From Mycobacterium numidiamassiliense (GTDB lineage: Bacteria; Actinomycetota; Actinomycetes; Mycobacteriales; Mycobacteriaceae): 64,000 bases of DNA. Under the pieces are notes generated by a model that saw only the letters and a list, made by a program, of their open reading frames with translations, was not told where the DNA came from and did not search any database. The stretch is taken from positions 4,246,966 through 4,310,965 of the forward strand of contig NZ_FUEZ01000004.1 in NCBI RefSeq assembly GCF_900157365.1, given 5' to 3'. This document shows positions 6,994-15,173 of this stretch, piece after piece. The position numbers were made by a program, and so were the translations under genes. Position 1 is the stretch's first letter; every line of letters starts with the position of its first letter.

Positions 6994-9489
6994 CTAGTCG
7001 TCGGCCCCTGCGTCGTCGTCGGACCCGTCGGCGTTGGCGCCGCCCCGGATCAACGCCAGCGTTCCGGCCAGCTCGTCGGGCTTGACCAGCACCTCGCGCG
7101 CCTTGGAACCCTCGCTGGGCCCGACGATGCCGCGGGTCTCCATCAGGTCCATCAGCCGGCCCGCTTTGGCGAAGCCGACCCGCAGCTTGCGCTGCAGCAT
7201 CGAGGTCGAGCCGAATTGGCTCGACACCACCAGCTCGACAGCCTGGAGGAACACGTCCATGTCGTCGCCGATGTCCGGGTCGACGTCGGTGCGCTCGGTG
7301 GTCGGCTTGGCGGTGGTGACGCCGTCGGTGTATTCGGGCTCGGCCTGCTCCTTGCAGGCGGTGACGACGGCCTGGATCTCCTCGTCGGTGATGTAGGCGC
7401 CCTGCAGCCGGATGGGCTTGTTCGAGCCCATCGGCAGGAACAGGCCATCGCCCATACCGATGAGCTTTTCGGCTCCCGCCTGATCCAGGATCACCCGGCT
7501 GTCGATCAGCGACGACGTCGCGAACGCCAGCCGCGACGGCACGTTCGTCTTGATCAGCCCCGTGACGACGTCCACCGACGGCCGCTGGGTGGCCAGCACC
7601 AGGTGGATGCCCGCGGCGCGCGCCTTCTGGGTGATACGCACGATGGCGTCCTCGACGTCGCGCGGGGCGGTCATCATCAGGTCGGCCAGCTCGTCGACGA
7701 TCGCCAGCACGTAGGGGTAGGGCCGGTAGACGCGCTGGCTGCCCAGCGGCGCGGTGATCTCACCCGATCGCACCTTGGAGTTGAAGTCGTCGATGTGACG
7801 CACCCGGGAGGCCTGCATGTCCTGGTAACGCTGTTCCATCTCCTCGACGAGCCAGGCCAGCGCGGCCGCCGCCTTCTTCGGCTGGGTGATGATCGGCGTA
7901 ATCAGGTGCGGAATGCCTTCGTACGGCGTCAGTTCCACCATCTTCGGGTCGATCAGGATCATCCTGACCTCTTCGGGGGTGGCCCGGGTCAGCAGCGAAA
8001 TCAGCATCGAGTTGACGAAGCTGGACTTACCCGAACCGGTGGAGCCGGCCACCAGCAGGTGCGGCATCTTGGCCAGATTGGCCGAGATGAAGTCGCCTTC
8101 GATGTCCTTGCCCAGCCCGATGACCAGCGGGTGGTGGTCGCGGCGGGTCGACGGGTCGGTGAGCACGTCGGCCAGGCGCACCATCTCGCGGTCGGTGTTG
8201 GGCACCTCGATGCCGACGGCGGACTTGCCGGGAATCGGCGCCAGCATGCGCACACTCTCGGTGGCCACCGCGTAGGCGATGTTCTTCTGCAGTGCGGTGA
8301 TCTTCTCGACCTTGACGCCCGGCCCCAGCTCGACCTCGTAGCGGGTGACGGTCGGTCCCCGGGTGCAGCCGGTGACCGCGGCGTCGACCTTGAACTGGGT
8401 GAGCACCTCGCTGATGGCGTCGGCCATCTGGGTGTTGGCCGCGCTGCGCTTCTTGGGCGGGTCACCGGCGACCAGCAGGTCCAGCGACGGCAGGTGGTAG
8501 GGGCCCTCGACGACCCGGTCCGTTACCGCAGTGTCCTGCTTCTTGGCGCGACGACGGCTGCGCGCGGTGGGCTCCGGGATGGTGGGGGTTTCGTCGCTCA
8601 GCGGGTCGTCCTGGGCAACGTCCAGCGACGGCCGGGGCTGCTGTTCGACGGGGCCGTCGTCGTAAGACCCGTCGGAGAAGTCTTCGGTCGGCGGGTCGTC
8701 GTCGAATTCGTCGGCGTAGTCATAGGCGTCGTCGTCGTAGACCTCGTCAACGAACCGAGTGTGGAACATGGCGCGCATCACCAGCGGCAGCTCGCGGATC
8801 GTGGTACCGGTCAGCAGCAGCAGCCCGAACATGAAACCGATGAACAGCAGCGGCGCGGCGATCCACGGCGTCAGCCCATCGGCCAACGGGCCGCCGATGG
8901 CGAAACCGATGAATCCCGCTGCCCGACGGCGTAATTCGGGATCCTCCGGCGAGCCCGACCACAGGTGGCGCAGCCCGAGCACCGACAGCCCGATCATGGT
9001 CGCACCCAGGATCAGCCGGGGCCGAGCGTCGGGGTTGGGCTGAGTACGCATCAGCAGGACAGCGACGGCGCCCAGGACGGCCGGCATCGCGAGGACGGCC
9101 GAGCCGATGAAGGTCCGCAGACCCATATCGACCCACGCGCCCACCGGCCGCGCGGCGTCGAACCACGAACTGGCGGCGATCACCACCGCGAGGCCGAGCA
9201 GCACCAGCGCGATGCCATCCCGGCGATGCCCCGGTTCGATATCGCGGGCCCGTCCGATCGACCGTGCCGCACCCCCGGTACCCCGGGCCGCCATCAGCCA
9301 GGTGGCGCGCGCGGCGCGCCCACACGTCACCCCGGTAGCCACCAGCAGCGACTGATTGCGCCGCTTGGCGGGCCTGCCCGCCCGCTTGCGGGGTGGGGCT
9401 GGTCGTCTCCCTCGGGACCCGCTGGCCCGTGAAGGGGCCTTCGACCTGCTCGTTCGGGTTGCAGAGCGGGCGGCGGTCTTACTAGGCAT
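6994..9489 (-). CDS. ftsK: DNA translocase FtsK
   Basis: An 831-aa septal DNA pump matching Rv2748c. The N-terminus is strongly basic, then four or more membrane helices lie between about residues 93 and 235. An acidic linker rich in Asp (about 250-320) leads to the motor. The Walker A motif AGSTGSGKSS is at about 481-490, Walker B-like ILAIVDELADL follows, and the C-terminal gamma winged helix binds KOPS DNA. It moves chromosome termini through the closing septum and activates XerCD. The ATG at 9489 has a -10 box 7 nt upstream and gives the conserved Lys/Arg-rich start. Confidence 0.95.
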   Translation of the reverse strand: MPSKTAARSATRTSRSKAPSRASGSRGRRPAPPRKRAGRPAKRRNQSLLVATGVTCGRAARATWLMAARGTGGAARSIGRARDIEPGHRRDGIALVLLGLAVVIAASSWFDAARPVGAWVDMGLRTFIGSAVLAMPAVLGAVAVLLMRTQPNPDARPRLILGATMIGLSVLGLRHLWSGSPEDPELRRRAAGFIGFAIGGPLADGLTPWIAAPLLFIGFMFGLLLLTGTTIRELPLVMRAMFHTRFVDEVYDDDAYDYADEFDDDPPTEDFSDGSYDDGPVEQQPRPSLDVAQDDPLSDETPTIPEPTARSRRRAKKQDTAVTDRVVEGPYHLPSLDLLVAGDPPKKRSAANTQMADAISEVLTQFKVDAAVTGCTRGPTVTRYEVELGPGVKVEKITALQKNIAYAVATESVRMLAPIPGKSAVGIEVPNTDREMVRLADVLTDPSTRRDHHPLVIGLGKDIEGDFISANLAKMPHLLVAGSTGSGKSSFVNSMLISLLTRATPEEVRMILIDPKMVELTPYEGIPHLITPIITQPKKAAAALAWLVEEMEQRYQDMQASRVRHIDDFNSKVRSGEITAPLGSQRVYRPYPYVLAIVDELADLMMTAPRDVEDAIVRITQKARAAGIHLVLATQRPSVDVVTGLIKTNVPSRLAFATSSLIDSRVILDQAGAEKLIGMGDGLFLPMGSNKPIRLQGAYITDEEIQAVVTACKEQAEPEYTDGVTTAKPTTERTDVDPDIGDDMDVFLQAVELVVSSQFGSTSMLQRKLRVGFAKAGRLMDLMETRGIVGPSEGSKAREVLVKPDELAGTLALIRGGANADGSDDDAGADD

Positions 9490-9496
9490 GATCGCA

Positions 9497-9502
9497 AGGG
9501 TA
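9497..9502 (-). promoter_or_regulatory. -10 box TACCCT, leaderless ftsK
   Basis: TACCCT ends 7 nt before the ftsK ATG on the minus strand. Confidence 0.45.
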
Positions 9503-9575
9503 GTCGCAATCGCCCCACATTCACCATCTGCCACACGGGTCACAAAAGTGTGTCAATTCGGCGATTGGCCGGCTC

Positions 9576-9581
9576 TACCAT
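9576..9581 (+). promoter_or_regulatory. -10 box TACCAT, leaderless DUF2834 gene
   Basis: TACCAT ends 6 nt before the ATG at 9588. Confidence 0.45.
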
Positions 9582-9587
9582 GCCGAA

Positions 9588-10049
9588 ATGGCCGAAACCA
9601 CTGCTCCTCCGCCCGCAGCGGGCTTGCCGACAGCCAGCAAGGCCCTCTGCGCCGTCTACGCCGTCATCGCGATCGCCGCATTAGTGGCCACCTGGAGCCA
9701 GAACGCCGCCTACTTCGACCGCGGCGCGAGCTTTCTCGTACCGTTCCTCAACGACTCCCGTGTGACCCCCGCGTCGAGGTCGCTGACGGCCGATATCCTG
9801 CTGTTCTTCCTCTCCGCCGCGGTCCTGATGGTGATCGAGGCCAGAAAGCACGGCGTCAGGTTCGTGTGGCTCTACATCGTGGCTGGAGTGTCGATTGCGA
9901 TCAGCGTGGCATTCCCGCTGTTTTTGATCGCTCGCGAACTTCGCATCGCCAAGACAGCGCCGTCGCGACTGGGCACCGCCGACGCCGTTGGGCTCGCCGT
10001 ATTCGCCATCGTGGTCGCGGCCCTCACGGTTTGGGTGGACGCGGGATGA
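9588..10049 (+). CDS. DUF2834-type membrane protein
   Basis: A 153-aa protein with four predicted membrane helices, at about residues 18-36, 69-85, 91-115 and 130-150. The first helix begins KALCAVYAVIAIAALVATW and is followed by a conserved soluble loop. This layout resembles the DUF2834 family of unknown function. I do not recognise a counterpart at this position in M. tuberculosis. It stands alone between divergent ftsK and the Rv2749 homologue and probably has its own leaderless promoter. Confidence 0.65.
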   Translation: MAETTAPPPAAGLPTASKALCAVYAVIAIAALVATWSQNAAYFDRGASFLVPFLNDSRVTPASRSLTADILLFFLSAAVLMVIEARKHGVRFVWLYIVAGVSIAISVAFPLFLIARELRIAKTAPSRLGTADAVGLAVFAIVVAALTVWVDAG

Positions 10050-10093
10050 GTCGGCCTGGCGGCGTCTGAGTAGGGTGGCTGATGTGTTTTGAA

Positions 10094-10111
10094 GGGTGAT
10101 GAAAGTCACCC
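10094..10111 (+). terminator. perfect hairpin after the DUF2834 gene
   Basis: GGGTGA and TCACCC form a 6-bp stem around a TGAAAG loop, 45 nt after the DUF2834 stop and 37 nt before the next gene. There is no U-tract. It could be a mycobacterial tractless terminator or an operator for the downstream operon. Confidence 0.3.
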
Positions 10112-10147
10112 CGCCAACTACCCCTTGAGCTGCCAGGAGGCCCCAGC

Positions 10148-10462
10148 ATGCCCGTTGTCGTCGTCGCCACCTTGACCGTCAAACCCGAATCGGTCGACAC
10201 CGTCCGCGACATCCTCACGACCGCGGCCGAAGAGGTACACACCGAGCCCGGTTGCCAGCTGTATTCGGTGCACGAATCGGGTGAGACGTTCGTCTTCGTC
10301 GAGCAGTGGGCCGACGAGGAGGCGCTGAAGGCGCACAGCGCCGCCCCCGCGGTGGCCAAGATGTTCACGGCGGCCGGCGAGCACCTGGCCGGGGCCCCGG
10401 ACATCAAGATGCTGCAGCCGGTTCCCGCGGGCGACCCGGACAAGGGTCAGCTCCGCCGGTGA
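10148..10462 (+). CDS. ABM-domain (antibiotic biosynthesis monooxygenase fold) protein, Rv2749 homologue
   Basis: A 104-aa protein of the same length as Rv2749 and highly similar. It is a dimeric alpha/beta ABM ferredoxin-like fold (VVVVATLTVKPESVDTV, then EPGCQLYSVHES, then FVEQWADEEALKAH). Such domains act as cofactor-free monooxygenases or simply bind small aromatic or haem-like ligands. The substrate is unknown. AGGAGG lies 7 nt before the ATG. Its TGA overlaps the GTG of the following SDR, so the two are translationally coupled. Confidence 0.88.
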   Translation: MPVVVVATLTVKPESVDTVRDILTTAAEEVHTEPGCQLYSVHESGETFVFVEQWADEEALKAHSAAPAVAKMFTAAGEHLAGAPDIKMLQPVPAGDPDKGQLRR

Positions 10463-11280
10463 GTGATCGGCCGCTCGAAGGAAAAGTCGCGCTGATCACC
10501 GGCGCGGCACGCGGTCAGGGCCGCGCGCACGCGGTTCGCTTGGCCGCCGACGGCGCCGACGTGATCGCGATCGATATCTGCGCGCCGATCGCCAGCGTGC
10601 CCTATGCGCTTGCCAGCGCCGAGGACCTGGCCGCCACGGTCAAACTCGTCGAGGACACCGGGGCGCGCATCGTGGCCAGGGAGGCCGACGTCCGCGACCG
10701 CGCCTCGTTGTCGGCCGCGGTGCAGGAGGGCATCGAGGAGCTCGGCCGGCTCGACATCGTGGTGGCCAACGCCGGGATCGCCCCCATGCAATCCGGTGAT
10801 GACGGCTGGCGCGACGTCATCGACGTCAACCTGACCGGTGTCTACAACACGATCAAGTCCGCGATACCGACCATGGTCAGGCAGGGCACCGGCGGATCCA
10901 TCGTGCTGATCAGTTCAGCCGCGGGCCTGGCCGGGGTCGGGAGCCCGGACGCCGGCTCCGTCGGCTACGCGGCCGCCAAGCACGGCGTGGTCGGCCTGAT
11001 GCGCGTCTACGCGAATCTCCTTGCCCAGCAAATGATTCGGGTCAACTCGATCCACCCGACGGGCGTCGAAACCCCGATGATCAACAACGAGTTCACCCGC
11101 GGCTGGCTGGCCCAGATGTCGGCCGCGACCGACACGCCCGGAGCCATGGGCAATGCCATGCCGGTCGAGGTGCTGCAGCCCGAGGACATCGCCAACGCGG
11201 TGGCATGGTTGGTGTCCGATCAGGCCCGCTACATCACCGGAGTGACGTTGCCCGTGGACGCCGGCTTTTTGAATAAGTAG
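10459..11280 (+). CDS. mycofactocin-type short-chain dehydrogenase (Rv2750 homologue)
   Basis: A 273-aa SDR. The NAD-binding motif TGAARGQG is followed by the family-specific insertion DICAPIASVPYALASAEDL and EADVRD. That insertion marks SDRs with non-exchangeable NAD that pass electrons to the redox carrier mycofactocin. The catalytic Ser-Tyr-Lys set is present (SSAAGLAG, then YAAAKHG). The substrate is probably an alcohol but is not identified. The GTG at 10459 overlaps the upstream stop by 4 bp. The methyltransferase follows 2 bp later, forming a three-gene operon as in M. tuberculosis. Confidence 0.87.
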   Translation: MSDRPLEGKVALITGAARGQGRAHAVRLAADGADVIAIDICAPIASVPYALASAEDLAATVKLVEDTGARIVAREADVRDRASLSAAVQEGIEELGRLDIVVANAGIAPMQSGDDGWRDVIDVNLTGVYNTIKSAIPTMVRQGTGGSIVLISSAAGLAGVGSPDAGSVGYAAAKHGVVGLMRVYANLLAQQMIRVNSIHPTGVETPMINNEFTRGWLAQMSAATDTPGAMGNAMPVEVLQPEDIANAVAWLVSDQARYITGVTLPVDAGFLNK

Positions 11281-11282
11281 CC

Positions 11283-12155
11283 ATGGCCCGAAACCCTGCG
11301 GCGCAGACCGCTTTTGGCCCGATGGTGCTGGCCGCCGTCGAGCAAAACGAACCTGCGGGCCGGCGGCTCGTCGACGACGACCTCGCCGAACTGTTCTTGC
11401 CGGCACCGCTGCGGTGGCTGGTCGCCGCGACCCGCTTGACGCCGGTGCGGCGCCTGATGGTCCGCGCATCGGAGTGGACGGGCCCAGGTTTGTGGGCAAA
11501 TCTGGCCTGCCGTAAGCGTTTTATAGCCGACAAGCTCACCGAATCGTTGGCCGACGTCAACGCCGTCGTCGTTCTCGGCGCCGGATTGGACACCCGCGGC
11601 TACCTGCTGACGCGACAGGTGCGCATCCCGGTCTTCGAGGTGGACCTGCCAGTCAACATCGCCAGGAAGGCCAAGACGGTCCGGCGGGTGATGGGCCAGC
11701 CACCGCTGTCAGTTCGGTTGGTGGCGCTGGACTTCGAGCGTGACGACCTGTTGACGGCGCTTGCCGAACACGGTTATCACACCGACTACCGGGCGTTCTT
11801 CATCTGCGAAGGCGTGACGCAGTACCTCAGCGAGGCCGGTGTCCGGCGGACGCTGGAGGGCCTGCGGGCCGCCGCCCCGGGCAGCCGATTGGTGTTCACC
11901 TACGTCAAGCGGGACTTCATCGACGGGACGAATCGCTACGGAACGCGCACGCTGTACCGCAACGTCCGCCAGCGAAACCAGCTGTGGCAGTTTGGTTTAC
12001 AGCCCGACGAGGTCGCCGGGTTCATCGCCGACTATGGTTGGCGGCTGGTGGAGCAGGCCGGGCCCGACGAACTCGTACAGCGCTACGTCGAACCCACCGG
12101 CCGCAAGCTCGGGGCATCCGAGCTGGAGTGGTCGGCGTACGCCGAGAAGGTCTAG
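11283..12155 (+). CDS. SAM-dependent methyltransferase, LCM family (Rv2751 homologue)
   Basis: A 290-aa class I methyltransferase of the leucine-carboxyl-methyltransferase-like group that is expanded in mycobacteria. The SAM-binding motif VVVLGAGLDTRGYLL is at about residues 98-112 and the acidic strand end FEVDLP follows. FICEGVTQYL is the conserved motif near residue 180. The methyl acceptor is unknown. It ends the operon with the ABM and SDR genes. It converges with the esp satellite cluster, whose last gene stops 16 bp away. Confidence 0.87.
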   Translation: MARNPAAQTAFGPMVLAAVEQNEPAGRRLVDDDLAELFLPAPLRWLVAATRLTPVRRLMVRASEWTGPGLWANLACRKRFIADKLTESLADVNAVVVLGAGLDTRGYLLTRQVRIPVFEVDLPVNIARKAKTVRRVMGQPPLSVRLVALDFERDDLLTALAEHGYHTDYRAFFICEGVTQYLSEAGVRRTLEGLRAAAPGSRLVFTYVKRDFIDGTNRYGTRTLYRNVRQRNQLWQFGLQPDEVAGFIADYGWRLVEQAGPDELVQRYVEPTGRKLGASELEWSAYAEKV

Positions 12156-12171
12156 CGCCGAGCCCGAAGGT

Positions 12172-12762
12172 CTATTGGTTGACCGTGTACCGGGTAGCGA
12201 ACACTTCCGCCTGGGCCGCGGCGGCCTGCTCTGGCGTCGTTAAGCCGATGCCGCTCTTCATGAACTGTCCTACGACGTCGGCGCCGGACCCCAAATCACG
12301 CATCGCTTCAGCCAAAGCACCGTCTTCTTGCCAGTAGCTCTGCTGGGCGGCGAGCGCCTTTTGCCGCGCCAGGTCGGCGATGACGAGTATCTCGTCGGCG
12401 AGCTCGGCTTCGGTCATGCCAGTCGCTGTGGGCGACAATCGGACGTGATCCGGGGTGCCGTCCAGAAGTGCTGACACCGAGACGGTTTCGGGGGGATTGG
12501 TCACCGTGCAGCCGTCGGCGGTGTCGTCTTGGACTTCCCCGGAAACCTCGGTTTGCGAATCGAGCGCATCCAGGTTGGCTTCGGTGTCGGCGGGTTCGGC
12601 CGGCGAGAACGTGGCCAGTGCGTCGTCAACCGACTCCTCGCTCCCATCGTCTTCGGGGGCCGAGAAATCCAAAGCGTCCGGTTGCTCGAATTCGTCGGAA
12701 TCGGGCGCGTCCGCAATGAAATCCAAGGCGGCCAATTCATCGTGGTCGTCGGGCTGATACAT
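12172..12762 (-). CDS. EspH-like ESX-1-associated protein
   Basis: A 196-aa acidic protein resembling EspH (Rv3867, 183 aa). The N-terminal half is Asp/Glu-rich with repeated LDALD/ALDFSA-type motifs. The C-terminal half keeps the EspH core: VTNPPETVSVSALLDG at about residues 86-101, MTEAELADEILVIADLARQKA at about 117-137, and the end AEVFATRYTVNQ. EspH is a cytosolic ESX-1 accessory factor needed for secretion of particular Esp substrates. SD AAGGGGG precedes the ATG. It is the third gene of the esp-like operon, 59 bp after the EspF-like gene. No espG lies between them, unlike the ESX-1 order espE-F-G-H. Confidence 0.85.
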   Translation of the reverse strand: MYQPDDHDELAALDFIADAPDSDEFEQPDALDFSAPEDDGSEESVDDALATFSPAEPADTEANLDALDSQTEVSGEVQDDTADGCTVTNPPETVSVSALLDGTPDHVRLSPTATGMTEAELADEILVIADLARQKALAAQQSYWQEDGALAEAMRDLGSGADVVGQFMKSGIGLTTPEQAAAAQAEVFATRYTVNQ

Positions 12763-12821
12763 GGCTCCCCCTTTCGGAGTGAGGTTTGTGGTGGTGGAAT
12801 CCGCGTCGCTTTTCGACGTGA

Positions 12822-13136
12822 TCAGCGATCAAGGACCTGCCGGTCGATGTTCTGGCCCGCCTCGTCGTCGGTGCCTGTGTAGACGGCTTTTGCGGTGCGC
12901 AGCTTGGCGGCGAGCTCGGTCGACGCCTTGCTGACGGCTTCGGCCGTCTTTTGCCGCGCGGCCGCGGCGCCGGTGAAGGCGACGTTGGACACCCCGCTGA
13001 TGACGCCGTGGGTAACCCAGGCGGCGACCTGAACATTGGAGCCCGCCGATGCCGCGGTCGTGGCCTGGGCAGCCGCTTGGTCTTGCGTTGCCGCCAACTT
13101 GTCGAGGTGTGTTGGTGTGACGACTAGGTCGGCCAT
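12822..13136 (-). CDS. EspC/EspF-like ESX-1 secreted substrate
   Basis: A 104-aa protein matching the size and shape of EspC and EspF (103 aa), the small helical-hairpin partners of EspA and EspE. The conserved THG turn is at residues 42-44. The C-terminal type VII signal YxxxD is present as Tyr86-Thr-Gly-Thr-Asp90. It therefore looks export-competent and would pair with the EspE-like protein encoded 31 bp upstream. A very good SD, AAGGAG, lies 9 nt before the ATG. Chaperone and receptor are not encoded nearby. Confidence 0.83.
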   Translation of the reverse strand: MADLVVTPTHLDKLAATQDQAAAQATTAASAGSNVQVAAWVTHGVISGVSNVAFTGAAAARQKTAEAVSKASTELAAKLRTAKAVYTGTDDEAGQNIDRQVLDR

Positions 13137-13167
13137 GGTTACTTCTCCTTAATTCCTGGTTGCTGAA

Positions 13168-14529
13168 TCACGCTGTGCGGGAGACCGGAATGGGCTGGTG
13201 GTCTTGTTCGCCCACCGGCACCACCGCGATGGGTGCGCGCTCGGTTCCCTGTGTCGCTGCACCCGCACCGTCGGCGTCGCCCGGACGGGCGGCCTCCTCG
13301 GCGGGCACCCCGGAGTCGCGTTCCTCCGAAGCTGTTTGGGCCGCCTGCCGCACCTGTGCCCTGGCTTGGTTCATCAGGGTTTCGGGCTGGGACACCCGGC
13401 TGGACAGGTTCGCGGCCTGCCCTGACATCGCAGCCGCCTGAACCAGCGTCGGCATGGTGCCGGTGGGCGTGGACGAGGACGCGTAATCCGGTTCCGGCGG
13501 TGCCGCGGGCGCGGCGGGACCCGAAGCACCAGCGGCGCTCGGCGAAGAGTCCTTCGTCGCGCGTTCCTTCGCCGGGCTGGGCGGCGGCGCGACTGCCTGC
13601 GCATCCGCCATGGCAGATGCTCCGGACATGCCTGCCGAGATGGCCTCGAAGCTCGACACCGTGGACTCGCCCGCGGCGGCCACTTTCGTCTGAGCGAAGG
13701 CACCGTGTTGAGTGATGCCGGCGACCAGCTCAGAGTAGTTGGCGGCCAAAGCATCTGCCTTTTTACCGTTTTCGATCGAGTAGCCAAGCAATGTTCCCAG
13801 GAAGCTGACGGCGGCCGAAATCCCCAGCGTCGCAACCGTGATAGCGAAGGCCTTCGCCGCAATCGGGCCGGCCGGCGCCGGCACCGCGAACGTGATGACC
13901 AACTCGATGGCAAGAGCCGCCAACAGGACATCGTTCAGTATGCCGAAAGCTAAATGCATGTGGGTGACCCAGTCGGCCTGGTTTTTCACCAGGGCTGCCA
14001 GCTGGTTGTCCAGGTCGGCCATTGTCTGCGCCACAGTGCGTAGCGTCGTGTCCAGAGCGGCATAGGCTTCCGACGCGTCGCCCTGCCAACCGGTGTCGGG
14101 AAGTGCGGACGTCAGCTGCCCGGCAAGTGTTGTTAATTGCTGCGAACCACTCTTCAGAGAATCGCCTTCGTAGGGTGACCCGAATCCGGTTGTCAGCTGC
14201 AAAAGTTGGACGGTGGTGATGGTCCAGGAGATGATGCTGATGCCTTTGGCGAACTCTTTGGCGCCCGCTTCTCCACCCATCTTGTTGATCATGTTGAATC
14301 GGGCACCCGTAGATAGGGACTTCATGTACCCAGCGACCATCTTCCCGGCAAACGGAGACGCAAGCGACCCAATGTCGCCCGCGAAATTGGTCCCCATCGC
14401 CGCGGTACCTTCAGCGCTCGATTCCCCGGAGCCGCTCCAGCCACCGAGGTCGAGGCCCAGGCCCGCGCCTTGTTGACCCAAGGCGGCCAGGCTGGCGATG
14501 CACTTCGCGGCAGCTGCAAATACAGACAT
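13168..14529 (-). CDS. EspE/EspA-like ESX-1 secreted substrate
   Basis: A 453-aa protein of EspA/EspE architecture. The WxG turn is Trp148-Gln-Gly150, and six residues later comes the YxxxD secretion motif Tyr156-Ala-Ala-Leu-Asp160. A helix with DLDNQLAALVKNQADWV then leads into two hydrophobic stretches at about 188-212 and 215-240. The last third is disordered and rich in Ala, Ser and Pro. It ends with ERAPI at 430-434, a short motif also found near the C-termini of EspA and EspE. The first 95 residues (Gly/Ala-rich) have no counterpart I recognise. SD AAGGGAA precedes the ATG. It is the first gene of the minus-strand operon. Confidence 0.82.
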   Translation of the reverse strand: MSVFAAAAKCIASLAALGQQGAGLGLDLGGWSGSGESSAEGTAAMGTNFAGDIGSLASPFAGKMVAGYMKSLSTGARFNMINKMGGEAGAKEFAKGISIISWTITTVQLLQLTTGFGSPYEGDSLKSGSQQLTTLAGQLTSALPDTGWQGDASEAYAALDTTLRTVAQTMADLDNQLAALVKNQADWVTHMHLAFGILNDVLLAALAIELVITFAVPAPAGPIAAKAFAITVATLGISAAVSFLGTLLGYSIENGKKADALAANYSELVAGITQHGAFAQTKVAAAGESTVSSFEAISAGMSGASAMADAQAVAPPPSPAKERATKDSSPSAAGASGPAAPAAPPEPDYASSSTPTGTMPTLVQAAAMSGQAANLSSRVSQPETLMNQARAQVRQAAQTASEERDSGVPAEEAARPGDADGAGAATQGTERAPIAVVPVGEQDHQPIPVSRTA

Positions 14530-14756
14530 CGGAGATTCCCTTCAGACTTACTTAGCCATGGTTAACAATAAACCTAAGCAACAGTTGGTGATGGGTAACG
14601 TAACACGGCTCCGCATGCCCTCAGCGCACCAATTTTTTCGCACGCGCAGCAACAGCGATTGTTAGATGACCTGGGTAAATACGTGCGGTTGAAGGGGTCA
14701 AGGGCGCCCTAGACTGATGCCCGCACCACTGATGCCCCTGAAAGAAAGGTCGCCCA
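14530..14756. promoter_or_regulatory. divergent promoter region of the esp-like cluster
   Basis: A 227-bp region, less GC-rich than its surroundings, separates the EspE-like and EspL-like genes. For the EspL-like gene, TTGAAG (14689-14694) and TAGACT (14710-14715) form a plausible -35/-10 pair with a 15-bp spacer. A direct repeat of CTGATGCCC follows at 14714 and 14729. No known regulator site was recognised. Confidence 0.45.
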
Positions 14757-15104
14757 ATGACCGCCCAAATTCACCCGCAGGTCGCTGAGGCGCTGCGGCA
14801 AGCGCAACAATTTCAGTCGACCCTCGACGACCATTTGCACCGGGCCGACACCGATACCGTCACGGCCACCGACGAAACCGAGAGCGTCGAAGTGACCCTG
14901 GACGGGCACGGTTGGTTGGCCGGCCTTGTTATCGAACCGGGCCTGCTTAGGTTGGGCGCCGAGGCCGTCGAGGAGCGCATCAACGACGCGATGCGCAACG
15001 CGAAGGCCGCGGCCGCCGCGTCCAGCGACGCCGACGAGGAGCGCCTGGTCGCATCACTCGCCGAAATTACCGGATCGCTGAATAATATCTTTGGCTTGAG
15101 CTGA
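14757..15104 (+). CDS. EspL-like YbaB/EbfC-family protein
   Basis: A 115-aa protein, exactly the length of EspL (Rv3880c) and similar throughout. It has HPQVAEALRQAQQFQSTLD at the start, the TATDETESVEVTLDGHGWL core at about residues 40-58, then LGAEAVEERINDAMRNA. YbaB-fold proteins dimerise, and EspL is a cytosolic factor required for stability and secretion of the EspA/EspE-type substrates. It is divergent from the esp-like operon. It completes a set of substrate pair plus two cytosolic accessory proteins. It converges on rnj. Confidence 0.85.
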   Translation: MTAQIHPQVAEALRQAQQFQSTLDDHLHRADTDTVTATDETESVEVTLDGHGWLAGLVIEPGLLRLGAEAVEERINDAMRNAKAAAAASSDADEERLVASLAEITGSLNNIFGLS

Positions 15105-15173
15105 ACGGCTGCGTCGGCGTCGCCGTAAACACGCCGGAAACTAATGCAGCAGTTCGCTTTTCGCGAAACCGAG

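Noticed and set aside
7216..8934. 572-codon plus-strand frame opposite ftsK
   Set aside because: Antisense shadow of the conserved FtsK motor; composition is Arg/His/Gln/Asp-rich without motifs.
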